From positions 29,263,501-29,327,500 of the forward strand of contig NC_083383.1 of NCBI RefSeq assembly GCF_031755915.1: 64,000 nt of DNA, written 5' to 3'. The position numbers and the translations under genes were made by a program. Position 1 is the stretch's first letter. Each line of letters begins with the position of its first letter. Positions 13,190-24,069 of the stretch are shown in pieces. Origin of the DNA: Ziziphus jujuba (taxonomy: Eukaryota; Streptophyta; Magnoliopsida; Rosales; Rhamnaceae). The notes beneath the pieces were generated by a model. The model made no database searches. It saw only the letters and a list, made by a program, of their open reading frames with translations, and was not told the DNA's origin.

Positions 13190-13400
13190 AAGAGATTCCA
13201 ACAAGTCAGGGCCAAGTTAGGAGCTTCAAGATGAAAGCACACGCCCTGATTGCAGAGAGCACTAATTGCAGAAAGTTCAATGTCAAACCACTTTGGCAAA
13301 TTTTCCCAGTAACACATAAAGTTCATCAAAGGCATTCCTGGCACTCAGATATTAAATTTAACTCAGAAAATGCTGGACCTAAAACTCTATAAAACCATCC
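13190..13400 (-). other. Conserved spacer block (type 4), copy in repeat 1/2
   Basis: This segment is conserved at 15240-15450, in part at 17270-17310, and as the core of the 117-bp triplication. On the minus strand it contains GCCTTTGATGAAC, a perfect TGATGA C-box word, about 95 nt before AATCAGGGC. No proper CTGA sits at that 3' position, so I do not call it a snoRNA. It may be a fourth structured element of the same transcript. Confidence 0.35.
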
Positions 13401-13427
13401 TCTACATACTAAAAAGTTGAGTAAAGA

Positions 13428-13699
13428 GCCCTCAGAAACTCAATGCGATATACCTTCATTGAGTGCAAAAACTTCACTACAAGCCAGTCAACATCTACCA
13501 AACTAACCTTAAGTCCAACTACAAATAGTACCACCCCCACCACGACCACCAAAAATAATAATAATAATAATAATAATAAGAAAAAGAAAAAGAAAAAGAA
13601 AAGAAGCCACAGCCAGTACTAGAAGTCTAGTGGAGATGGAGGCTCATAGTGAAGATCAAAGCACCTCTCAATTTCAATGAAATTTCCATCATTGGGCAG
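13428..13699 (-). ncRNA. Hairpin unit 7 (type 1), C/D-box-like ends
   Basis: It starts TGCCCAATGATGG and ends GTTTCTGAGGGC on the minus strand. The 5' arm contains CTTCACTATGAGCC, and the plus strand of the 3' arm reads CTTCACTACAAGCC, a 14-nt block with two mismatches. Pairing continues inward (CATCTCCACTAGACTTC against CATCTACCAAACTAACCTT), so each arm is roughly 90 nt. The loop is expanded by AAT and AAG repeats. Confidence 0.55.
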
Positions 13700-14138
13700 C
13701 ACTACAAGCTTCTCTACATGAAAATAATCTTTAGCAAGTAATTAAGTAGATAATAATCATTCATAATTTTGGTACAACAAAATTAGGGCGTTATATGTAA
13801 ATTCAGAAAGAAAAAAAAAAAAGAAAAACAAAACAAAAATAAAAATACAATTTCAAATAGACAGAAACTAACCATTCCTTAATAGCAAAATAATGCCCTA
13901 CTATGATCATATTGCTCAATGACATTAAGGTATGGTTATGGATCTGATCAGAAATTTCCCACATACAAAAACTTAAAACCTAAGGCAACAAGAAAGTAGT
14001 AAATATGCACAAAAAAACCAGCACCTAAAGAACTACTTGAAAAATCAAAATTCCTACTAGTGACAGAAAAAGCAAATAAGACCTCAAAGCCATCTCTTCA
14101 ATCCCACTCTAATCCATCTCCAAACACACAACATTAAA

Positions 14139-14395
14139 GCCCTCAGCAACATATACCATGATTAGCAATGCTTACGTTTTTCATTAAAGCCATTTCACAT
14201 CCCAAATGTAACAATAACCAAAAAACCGCAGCAGCAGCAGCAGCAGCAGCAACCCAAAAATAAAAATAAAATAAAACAAAAAGCACCATAAAGAAAGCAG
14301 ATGTCACTCTTAATGGTACAGATACAGGAAGTGAAGGCTTATAATGAAAATCCAATGCGCCTAGCCAAAATAAATTGGGTTTCCATCACCGGGCA
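14139..14395 (-). ncRNA. Hairpin unit 6 (type 2), C/D-box-like ends
   Basis: It starts TGCCCGGTGATGG and ends GTTGCTGAGGGC. The 5' arm TTTTCATTATAAGCC pairs with a 3' arm whose complement reads TTTTCATTAAAGCC. The loop holds about eight CAG repeats, absent at this length from sister units 3 and 9. A 70-residue open frame across it is mostly poly-Ala from this repeat and is not conserved. Confidence 0.5.
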
Positions 14396-14609
14396 GACTC
14401 TAAAGACAGACGATACTCAAAACATAAACTGGAAGATGCAATAGGATTTTTCTTGGTTCAAAAACAAAAATCAAATTGGAACCGGTGAATTAAATAAACC
14501 TTCAAGAATCATCTCATATATATAAAAATAATAATAATAATAGAATTTGAACAAACTGCCTTTAAAGACGGTAAATGTCAGGCAGTGAACAAAGAAAGAT
14601 TTCTGAAAA

Positions 14610-14883
14610 GCCCTCAGATCTCATAGCTAGCTGGTCATTAGGGGCATAACCGCTGAATTCTCAATAAGAGCCTCTTTACATCTTCAACCGCAAAAGGAAG
14701 AAAGAAGAAAGAAAGAGAAAGAAGTAGGAGGAGAAGGAGGAGGAGGAGAGAGAGAGAGAGAAGGAGAGAGAGAGAGATGGAAGTAGAAGCGGTGGTGGAA
14801 ACGGCGGCAAAAATGTTAGAAAAAGCTCAAATGTGAAAATTCACGGTACCACTTCCCAGAAAAAAAATTTCCATCATAGGGCA
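14610..14883 (-). ncRNA. Hairpin unit 5 (type 3), C/D-box-like ends
   Basis: It starts TGCCCTATGATGG and ends GAGATCTGAGGGC. The arms match those of units 2 and 8. The loop carries GGA and GA runs that differ in length from the sister copies. Confidence 0.5.
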
Positions 14884-15239
14884 AAAGCCATCAATACAAC
14901 TCCTAAAAGTCAAAATCTGGGTCTCAAACAACTACACAACCACAGAACACAAACAGAAGTAATTGAAACAAACCAACCACAAAAGAAAAATTTGAAACTT
15001 CTACCACCAAAATTGCATCCAGTAATCAACCAAGTTAAGCACATTGAAACGGCTATTTTGCATTAAGATCTATATTATTAAATCTAAAGTACAACAAAAA
15101 AGACATTCATCTCCATTCACTCGTTTATCATGTATCTCATAAAAAAATATATACCTTATGCGAGGACATTAATGTGTCAAATTTTATAAAAAATAAAAAA
15201 TAAAAAAAATTGCAAAACCCAAATTTCTTTTATAAACAA

Positions 15240-15450
15240 AAGAGACTCCAACAAGTCAAGGCCCAGTTTGGGGCTCCAAGATGAAGGCACACGCCCTGAT
15301 TGCACGCAGCACTAGTAGCAGAAAGTTAAATGTCAAAACACTTTTGCTCTGTTTCCAGATACACACGTACGGTTCATCAAAGGCATCCCTGGCACCCAGA
15401 TTTTAAGTTTACATCAGAAAAAGGTAGACTTAGAATTCTCTAAAACCCTC
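15240..15450 (-). other. Conserved spacer block (type 4), copy in repeat 2/3
   Basis: Homologous to 13190-13400. The minus strand keeps GCCTTTGATGAAC and GCAATCAGGGC. The conservation outside the hairpin units suggests either recent duplication or a function of its own; the sequence does not decide between these. Confidence 0.35.
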
Positions 15451-15473
15451 TTCTATGCTTGTTGGGTAAATTT

Positions 15474-15744
15474 GCCCTCAGAAACTCAATGCAATACAAC
15501 TTCATTGAGTGCAAAAACTTAACTACAAGCCAGTCAACATCTACCAAGCTAAACTTCGTACCAACTACACAATATACCACAAACACCACCACCACCAACA
15601 CCAAAAATAATAATAATAATAACAACAACAACAATAAGGAAAAGAAAAGAAGCAACAGCCAGTTCTAGAAGTCTAGAGGAGATGGAGGCTCATAATGAAG
15701 ATCAAAGCACCTCTCAATTGCAATGGAATTTCCATCATTGGGCA
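15474..15744 (-). ncRNA. Hairpin unit 4 (type 1), C/D-box-like ends
   Basis: It starts TGCCCAATGATGG and ends GTTTCTGAGGGC. Arms are as in unit 7. The loop holds AAT and CAA repeats. Confidence 0.55.
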
Positions 15745-16167
15745 GAACTGCAAGCTCATCTGCATGGTGGAAACTTTAGCAAGTAATTAAGGAGAGAACA
15801 ATCATACATGATTTTGGTACACCAAAATTAAGGAGTTATATACAAATTCATAAAAAACCAGCAAAATAAAAATGCAATTTCAAACAGGCAAAAATTTAAC
15901 CATTCCACTAATGGCATAATAATGTCCTAATGATCATAATGCTCAATGATGTTAAGGTATGATTATGGATCTAATCCGACATTTCCCACATACAAAAATT
16001 TAAAACACGAGGCAATAAAAAAAAAAACTAAATATGCACGAAAAAACCAGCAGCTCAAGAACTACTTGAAAAATCAAAATTACTCCTAACGACAGCAACA
16101 GCAGGTAAGACCTCAAAGCCATTTCTTCAATCCCACTCTAATCCACCTCCAAACTCAAAACTTTAAA

Positions 16168-16425
16168 GCCCTCAGCAACTTATATCATGATTGGCAATGC
16201 TTATGTTTTTCATTTAAAGCCTGTTCACATCCCAAATGTAACAATAACAAAGAAACAACAGGAGCATCAACGACAACAACAACAACAACAACAACAAAAT
16301 CAAAAACAAGAAGCACCATTAAGAAAAGCAGATGCCACTCTTAATGGTACAGATACAGGAAATGAAGGCCTAAAATGAAACCCAATGCACCTAGCCAATA
16401 TAAAATGGGTTTTCATCATTGGGCA
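16168..16425 (-). ncRNA. Hairpin unit 3 (type 2), perfect C-box consensus
   Basis: It starts TGCCCAATGATGAAAACCC, so the C-like box is ATGATGA, an exact match to RUGAUGA. It ends GTTGCTGAGGGC. The loop holds a run of CAA repeats. Arms align with units 6 and 9. Confidence 0.55.
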
Positions 16426-16675
16426 GATACAAGAGACGGACGATAGTTAAACATAAATTGGACGACGAAATAGGATTTTTCTTGGTTCAAAAACAAAAAT
16501 CAAATTGGAACAAGCAAATTAAAGAAGCCTTAAAGAAACAGGATATATAAAAAACAAATAAATGAACAAATAACGGGATTTGAACAATCATGCCAAGAAG
16601 TAACAAAAGGGTTTAAAGTACTGCTTTTGTAGAAAGTAAAATGCCAACCAGTAACAAAAGAAAGCTTTCTAAAGA

Positions 16676-16763
16676 GCCCTCAGATCTCATAGCTTGCTGG
16701 TCATTAGGGGCATAGCCACTAAATTTTCAATAAGAGCCTCTTTACATCTTCAACCGCATTGAG

Positions 16764-16824
<61 letters not shown>

Positions 16825-16936
16825 AGAAGTGGTGGTGGTGGTGATGGTAACAGCAGCAAAAATGTAAAAAAAAAAAAGCTCCAATGTGAAAATTCACGGT
16901 ACCACTTCCCAGAATAAAATTTTCCATCATAGGGCA
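16676..16936 (-). ncRNA. Hairpin unit 2 (type 3), C/D-box-like ends
   Basis: It starts TGCCCTATGATGG and ends GAGATCTGAGGGC. The 5' arm has GTGAATTTTCACATTGGAGC, and the plus strand of the 3' arm reads CTAAATTTTCAATAAGAGCC. The loop holds GATA repeats followed by about 14 GA repeats. Confidence 0.5.
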
Positions 16937-17356
16937 AAAGCAATCAATACAATTCTTAAAAGTCAAAATTTGGGTCTCAAGCAACTATACAACCAGTAGT
17001 AAAAGAAGTAACTCAAAGAAACAAACCCAAACCAACAAAACATCCAGTAATCAACCAAGTTAAGCACACTAAAACAGCTATTTTGCATTCAGATCTATAT
17101 TATTAAATCTAAAATACAACACAAAAATACATATTTATCTCCATTCACTTGTCTATAACGAAGCTCATAAAAAAATCTATACTTTAAGCACAAACATTAA
17201 TGCGAAAAATCTTTTTTATTCTTTTAAAAAAAAAAAAAAAACCAAAATTTCCATAAATAAAAAGAGATTCTAACAAGTCTAAGCCCAGTTTGGAGCTTCA
17301 TTCACAAATGGGTTCCATCTAGAAAAGCGAAATGCACAAAAATAAAAATAAAAAAA

Positions 17357-17619
17357 GCCCTCAGATCTCATAGCTTTTGAATGATTCATCCACGGTTTCA
17401 AGCAAATGACGTCCTTCGAAAGCCTTTCAACACCACCGTAATTGTGAGAATGTGCGTATATGTGTATGGTTGTGTGTGTGTGTGTGTATACATATATATA
17501 TCTATGTATGAAGAAAGAAGAAGAAGAAGAAGAAGAAGAGGCGGTGATGACAAAAGGCTCCTGAGGAACAAAACCACGCTAAGCCGCTCATTACATTTGA
17601 GTTTATACATCACTGGGCA
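17357..17619 (-). ncRNA. Hairpin unit 1, promoter-proximal
   Basis: It starts TGCCCAGTGATGT and ends GAGATCTGAGGGC followed by a T run. Its last 19 bases match type 3 units, but the rest is diverged. AGGAGCC in the 5' arm and TTTGCTTG in the 3' arm keep the position of the shared AGCC/GGCT pairing block. The loop holds AAG, GT and TA repeats. It is the first unit after the presumed promoter. Confidence 0.5.
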
Positions 17620-17654
17620 ATACACAAAATCATTAGATATTAAACAAATAAACT

Positions 17655-17700
17655 AAACGACAATGGGCCATAGATTATATTTTGTGTTGCATTGTCGTTT
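17655..17700 (-). other. Small perfect stem-loop near the predicted transcript start
   Basis: AAACGACAATG and CATTGTCGTTT flank a loop of about 24 nt. On the minus strand it would lie at or just after the transcription start, before hairpin unit 1. Its role is unknown. Confidence 0.45.
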
Positions 17701-17716
17701 ATGAGAAAAATGGGTA

Positions 17717-17989
17717 ATTTATAGAGATTGATCCGAAGGTTAAAAAACCAGAGAGAACACAGGTATGGTTGAAACAGAGAAATAGGGTTTTGAGTGGAGA
17801 TGGAGATGCATTTATTGTCTGAACTGACTAAAATACCCTCCTCCTCTTTCGGATTCTCTTCATGTTGGAGGGGACACGATCATCATTATAATATCTTGGG
17901 CTTTGATATTGGGCCAATCCAATGGGCTAAACGATGATAGCCCAGAAACTGGCCTAATATGTTTGAGACCAATAAGCATATTTTGGGCC
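17717..17989 (-). promoter_or_regulatory. Promoter of the hairpin array: TATA word, telo-box, site II cluster
   Basis: On the minus strand, upstream to downstream, there are site II motifs (TGGGCY in either orientation) at 17984-17989, 17939-17944, 17923-17928, 17910-17915 and 17897-17902. Then come a telo-box AAACCCTA at 17783-17790 and TATAAAT at about 17717-17724. Site II plus telo-box is the known promoter signature of plant snoRNA and ribosomal-protein genes. The position, about 100 bp upstream of unit 1, fits transcription of the whole array. A further TGGGCC lies at 17664-17669. Confidence 0.6.
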
Positions 17990-18817
17990 ATCAAATGAAA
18001 CTCTAGACTCAGGCCATCTAATTTGAATTTGTTTTTTTTTTCTTTTTCTTTTTTTTTTTTTTTGCATTCCCCACAATGGTCAAACTAGTCATTTTGTTTA
18101 ATTGTTTATTTTTTTATTTGTTTATTTATTTATTTAATTTATGGATAAATGGTCAAACTAAGCCTTTGAAGAGTAGAAATACGAATGCGATTTAGGCCAT
18201 GAATTTTTGTGGTTTTTATTTTATTTTTGTGGGTAAATTATGAACTTTTGTGTTTAAACATGAAAAAAATTTGCTCTTGGTTTTTGGCATATTTGGTTAA
18301 TGTTTACAAAAATGAGCCATCTTGTGAGTTAGATATTGTTAAACAATTTATATGCATATATGTATTTAGAAAAATTATATCTTAAGATAATCCAAAATAA
18401 CATTACAACATATTGTATTAGTTCTACACCATTATAGACAATTTTTTCACAAATAAGAGAAAAATTATATTTAGATATAACCAAGTTCTTATCAAATTAA
18501 CTAAATAGTATTATCACAATTTTTTTTTTAAGCTTTTGAATTGTTTTAACCATTAAGATTAAGTAATTTATTTATTGCTTATTTAAATCTCCATATGTTC
18601 ATTTTGCTCAAATAGAATTTTAATACTTATAATATCATATTTAATCAATAATTGAATTTTAAATTTTACACTTTAATGTGATCCAAAATCAACAATGAAA
18701 AACTTTCTTCTACTCTAAAAAATTGTGAAATGTGTGCTATTCTTAGACAAAGTCTAAGTAACCGCTGGTGTCGGAAGGAAATGCTAAGGATCATCTCTAC
18801 TTGATGTGAATGGGTCT

Positions 18818-18883
<66 letters not shown>

Positions 18884-18931
18884 TTTTCATCTTTTGGAGG
18901 TAGAGGAATTAACCCAAACCTCCAATATGAA

Positions 18932-18966
<35 letters not shown>

Positions 18967-20795
18967 TTTGAAGGATAATGTTTTCTTTTAGTACTTCCAA
19001 AAAATAAATAACTAAAAATAAAAGAAAGAAGGGTTCATGCTTGGCAAATTGACAATTAAACAAGAACTTAGCAACTTGGCAAATGGCAAATACCACCCAA
19101 GATTAATCCAAGATAATATACTTAAAATTGAGGATGACAAACAAAAATAAAATAAATAAATAAACAAAATCTGGACAGCATCAATTAAAAAAAAAAAATA
19201 CAAACCTTGACGTGAGAGCCCCATCCTGAAACTTATAAAATTGTTCCATTAACTCTCTATATGGGAAGTGACTGGATTCTGTATTCCCACTGAGGCTGTC
19301 AAACTTTCTTTTAAGACTTTAGTTTGTTATTTGTGTTCTTCGTCAAATCTTTTTTTTTTTTTTTTTAGCTAATCTTCGTATATTGGTTAAACATACCATG
19401 ACAACAATTGAAATGTTATATGTGCGTTCAGATTGTAAGCAATTAAACCAATAATAAGCAGACACATAGTTAATTCATTAAAAAAAAAAAAAAAGAGACA
19501 CATAATCATCTTAGAAGAATAGTATAGTTACCAACTAATTTATTAAAAGGTTAATCTAATGATAAGTGTAATTATATTATTATCTTATGTATAATTTATT
19601 TATTTATTTATTTTTTGGCCGAAACTATCTTATGTATAATTACACTTATCTTTTAGACCCTGTCAAACTTTCCTTAAGACTTTAGTTTATTATTTGTGCT
19701 CTTCATTAAAATGGCTTTTTTAGCTAATGTTCATTTTATTGGTTAAACATACCATGACAACAATCGAAATCATATTAGTGCATCAGAATGTAACCAATTA
19801 AACCAAAAATAAGTAGACGCATTGTTACTTCATAAAATAAAGAATAATAAAAAAGACACAGTGATTTTAGAATAATATTAGAGTTATATGTTAATTTATT
19901 AAGAAGCTTACCAGGTAATAAATGTTATTATATTATTGTTTTATATTTAATTATAATTATTTTTTAAGGATTTATTTATCCATAATTAAGACATATTAAA
20001 ATTCTAATCGATAAAATAGAAACATATCACTATATCATATCATCTTGTTATCACTTATTATATCAATAATCCTACATAGTTTTACATGGATACAACAAAA
20101 TAAATCTTATACAATAGATGTAATCATAATTGATAATAGGACCAAGGTAAGCCAACCTTCAGTTTTATGCAAATAATTTTGATTAATTAGGAATATAATT
20201 CTCATTTTATATCATCTTTAACATTGTCACTTAATTAACTAGATATTCTTTTATTATTTTAAATTATTAATTTAGATAACATTTTTAGCTCTATTCTGTA
20301 AACATGCTCATATTTCCAATCATATCTGTATGCATATATTATATTCCCTGGATCTGAAAGATGCCGCATGGTAATTAAAAGTCTGCAGTGGGAGGATTAC
20401 TATATTGTGAAAAGTTGAATTAGTGATGCCTATAAGATCCAGTCCAAATGTAATCCATTTTTGTTCAACAAACACTATTTATACACACACATAACTTGGC
20501 AAATTATATATCCTTGAGATTATAGTGGTCCACCAACAGTTTCTTTGATGGGCCACCATCTCCCCCATTGCAATCTTCATAGGTTAGGTATACAAGATTC
20601 ACCATGTTTTTTTTATTTTCTATATGTGGTGGCGCTTCAAGTGCAAGTTGGGTTCCATCATCATGATATGATTTCTGGGACATACTATGTGGATCGATGC
20701 CCCTCCATTTTCTTTTCATAATGAATAATTTTACATTTCTAGCTACAATACGCGTGAAGCACATTTTGTCACAAAAGACCACCAAGGAGAGAATC

Positions 20796-20847
<52 letters not shown>

Positions 20848-23800
20848 AGTTATAATAAATAGTATGTATATACATATACATTTAAAGATTGAACTGAATC
20901 TTTTTGTGTTATAAAATATTCACACTCAAAAAAACCCAACAAATTCCAAGGTTGTTAAATATTTCCAGAGAGAAAACTAACAAAGGAGGTCGAGGTTTGC
21001 TAGCATATATATAACTATTTATTGTAATGTTTTTCTCTTAAAGAGACATGTATACATATACCATGTCTATATTATCAAAAAGATACATATACCATGTCTA
21101 TGTATACATATATATAAATGTATATATCATAATGTTCCTCTATATACTAAGTAAGTTTTATAGGGAGAGGAACCATTCCATTCTCATCTTCTCTCACCCT
21201 GCAAGTAGATCATCACCCATAGTTTCCGAAGAGGATTTTCAAAACCCCGTGAAGAAGACCATGCCTAAGTCGCAGATAAGGTTTGGGCTACATGTTATAT
21301 ATATATGGATCTCCTTATGAAGCCTTAAAAGTTGCACTGCAAAGAGTTCTTAGAACTCTGCAAAAACATTGATCTGTGCTCACTTTCGTAAATCTGTCAA
21401 GTAAGTTTTTGAGCTTTTCAGTGGCTCAATTGGTGTACCTTACAATGAAATTACTTCAAAAAGTGTGAGAAACTACAACCCCATGTATTACTTTCATGGT
21501 AGAGAGTAGTAGCTGAGTGTAAAGGTCCGGGATTGGACATTTTTGCTGCAGCTTTGGAGTACTTGTTTTGTATAGTTTTTCCAAAAGCATGAACATCATC
21601 AGGTGAGAATTCAGATTTCATTAATATTTTGATTGTTAATCAGTTAGAAACTTCCATCCCTCTGAGAGATATTTGGAGATTATAAAGCATGTTGGTTTTG
21701 AAGAAGATCAATTGTTAAGTTTCCACTTTAATTCTTGTAAAATATGAATGCAATCAGATTCAATAGAACTGTTTTCTCCACAATGTTCTCTGCTGTCTTT
21801 CATACATATATAATTTTTCTTTGATAGACATCAGGCCCATATTATGATGATATATGCTGCTTCCAGGCCCTATATGCATTTGCAGGTGGCTAGATGCCAA
21901 TCATAACATGACTGATTTATAAATTGAAAAGTACACATATATAAGTCATAGACAACCATGTTTGACATGTACTTTTTCTAGTTCCATTTTTCATAATTTT
22001 CAAGTTTTTCATTTGGGTTGCAGAAATGAATCTCAATGAATAGATTTATGAACAGAAAATAATAATAATAAATAATATATATGGGTGTATGTATATATAT
22101 ATATATAAATATAGTTATAATTTGGAAATATGACAATTATTATCAACAGAAACAGAATTCGTCGATCTATCTGCAGGATTTTGATGAGGAAAAATATATA
22201 ATAGATTGTAAAGTGGGATCTTAATTTTTAGTAATTCCATTTGGTGCAAGAATAAATTTATCAATTTGTGTTATTTGTCTTCTACATCCCAAAAACTGTT
22301 CGTTAGCTTTTCATGACAAGAACGGCAAATGTTCTGATCAAAGGCCGAAATAAGTGTTGGCCCAGCTTTTTTTAAATTATTGCATGCAGATCTTCTCCAT
22401 AGCTGTTGCAGAATGCAGAACCACCTTAATATTTTCATTGGGGATATTACTTCTAGAACAACGTTTTGCTGCAACTATACATTGAGACTCAAGAGGAAAA
22501 TTTCACCTATTTTGTAATCTATTTGTTTTAGAATTTGACTTTCATCATCTTATATCTTTTTATCACTTTTTCCCCTGATTTATTATTAATTGTAAAGAAG
22601 TGGAATAGATTAATTTGAGTGGAAAGGATGATATCTACTGTGTTGATTTTAGGTCTATAAGTGTTTTTACATCAAGAGAGAGCGCATTAGTAAAGTCCAT
22701 ATTGCATCTAGTGGCTTCTCTTTTGTCACTTGAAGAAGCTATCGGATTGTCTCTTAAGAGAATCTACTTGCTGATACTTTTACAAACGGACTTGCACTTT
22801 GCAAGTGAAACATGAAGTCCATCATTGGCCCTTTATAGGGATTAATCATCCACAGCTACCATACCAATGGTTTTGATGAATTGGATGAAATTTAATTCAA
22901 TGTGCTTTTTGAAAAGACAATTTAATCCCCTTGTCTTGCCCTAGTTTCTTGGCAGGATATTGCTCATTTCACTTTAGACCATAATGTCCCATCAAACATC
23001 AATCACAAAAAGCTTTACCACCGCATCTTTTTATGTAAGAACAAGATGCATGTCTCCCTAAAATTGGGAATATGCAAAATATGCATATAAATAAAGCATG
23101 TAGGCAATATCTATGCCAGATTATGCCCTATTCACAATCCAACATGCATCAAAATTACAGAAGCCTTTTCTTTAATATACGGAACATTCTGTGAGATATT
23201 CTATATTTGTCTGTAAAATAAAGCATGAGACTATGTTGGAATCATTCCAATTTCAGCAAGACACTGAGAAGATGTAGTGCATTAAAGTATAATTCATAAA
23301 CTATTTATGCTTTTTCTCCGCTTGTATAGAAATAGGAGACTTCAATTTGCTTTCCCTATTTTTTTACTTCAACCTAATTAATTAATTTAAATAACTAAAA
23401 CCGTATCATTGTTTCTTCTTGTAATGATCTTCGAATCCCCACACCAAAGAATTAAAAAATTAAAAAGGTTGTGTCAAATCATGGTTTTTAATTTGAAAAA
23501 TACAACACAATAAAATATATATGGTGCCTAAATACACTTGCAAGTCGCAAAATTTATGGTTTGTGGTCGTTACTACTAGTACCACACAATTTTTCTTCTT
23601 TTTCTCTTTTTATTTTTTTACTTTTTATTTTTTTACTTTTTTATTTTTTATTTTTTTATTTTTAAATTTTTGGTGTATTACTACCACTACACAATTCAGT
23701 GAACAAATTCCCAAGAACTAAATGAAATATGAAGCCTAGCAATAGACATCTTCAAGTATATTCTGCTCTTTGTAAAAGCATAAAATAGAACAAAGAAGTT

Positions 23801-24069
23801 AAACAGGAGGACAGAACAGAATCAATCAAACCAAATTAACCCCCAAAATAAAATGAAAAAAAAAAGAAAAAAAAAAGAAAAAGAAAATAAAAGACAAGAA
23901 AATTCTTCTCTCCAATGGGCACTGACATTGTTCTGCACTCCCCATTCTAAATGAGATGTACAGCGACTTATACAACAACCACATTGTATATAAAGCCCTA
24001 GAAAATAAAACATTAATAACTAAAATTTCTATCTCTTACCATAATCTCTTATCATTTTTCTTTTTCTCT
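17990..24069. other. Gene-free stretch between the array and the Tubby-like gene
   Basis: It holds (TA)n at 18826-18877, poly-A at about 18935-18963, a tandem duplication near 19.3-19.9 kb, a TA/TG microsatellite at about 20797-20844, and otherwise AT-rich single-copy-looking sequence. A 125-codon minus-strand frame (20504-20881) has a microsatellite-derived start and matches no family I know. Confidence 0.55.
19297..19890. repeat. Diverged tandem duplication, about 361-bp period
   Basis: CTTTAGTTTRTTATTTGTG, TTGGTTAAACATACCATGAC and following words occur twice, starting near 19297 and 19658. Both copies end near AACCAATAATAAG-like text. The duplication is old, with many substitutions. Confidence 0.65.

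Larger units (their letters stand above)
11297..17619 (-). repeat. 2-kb tandem super-repeat carrying ten foldback ncRNA units
   Basis: Three diverged copies of an approximately 2.03-kb segment lie head to tail. Type 1 units start at 11297, 13428 and 15474, type 2 at 12105, 14139 and 16168, and type 3 at 12580, 14610 and 16676. A spacer block follows type 3, and one additional unit lies at the 5' end (17357-17619). Non-unit sequence is also similar between copies. Indels are concentrated in microsatellites inside the hairpin loops, while unit ends are preserved. No reading frame is shared between copies, which argues against a protein gene. Confidence 0.8.

Noticed and set aside
13150..13344. 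Canonical C/D snoRNA call for the spacer block
   Set aside because: A C box is present but the 3' end has ATCA where CTGA is required, and an alternative CTGA further on is not conserved in the second copy.
11297..17619. Known MIRNA family
   Set aside because: No familiar mature miRNA was recognised in the arms, and conservation between unit types is strongest at the unit ends and one mid-stem block. A new MIRNA family is not excluded.
12151..17656. Open reading frames of 60-91 codons in the hairpin array as small protein genes
   Set aside because: They run through microsatellites, differ in frame between sister copies and share no conserved protein.
20504..20881. 125-codon minus-strand frame as a gene
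   Set aside because: Its N-terminal part is a TA/TG microsatellite translation and the rest matches no family I know. I saw no splice partners or conserved motif.
21048..22815. Small plus-strand frames as peptide genes
   Set aside because: No signal peptide, repeat or terminal motif of a known peptide family was seen, and start regions are microsatellite-derived.
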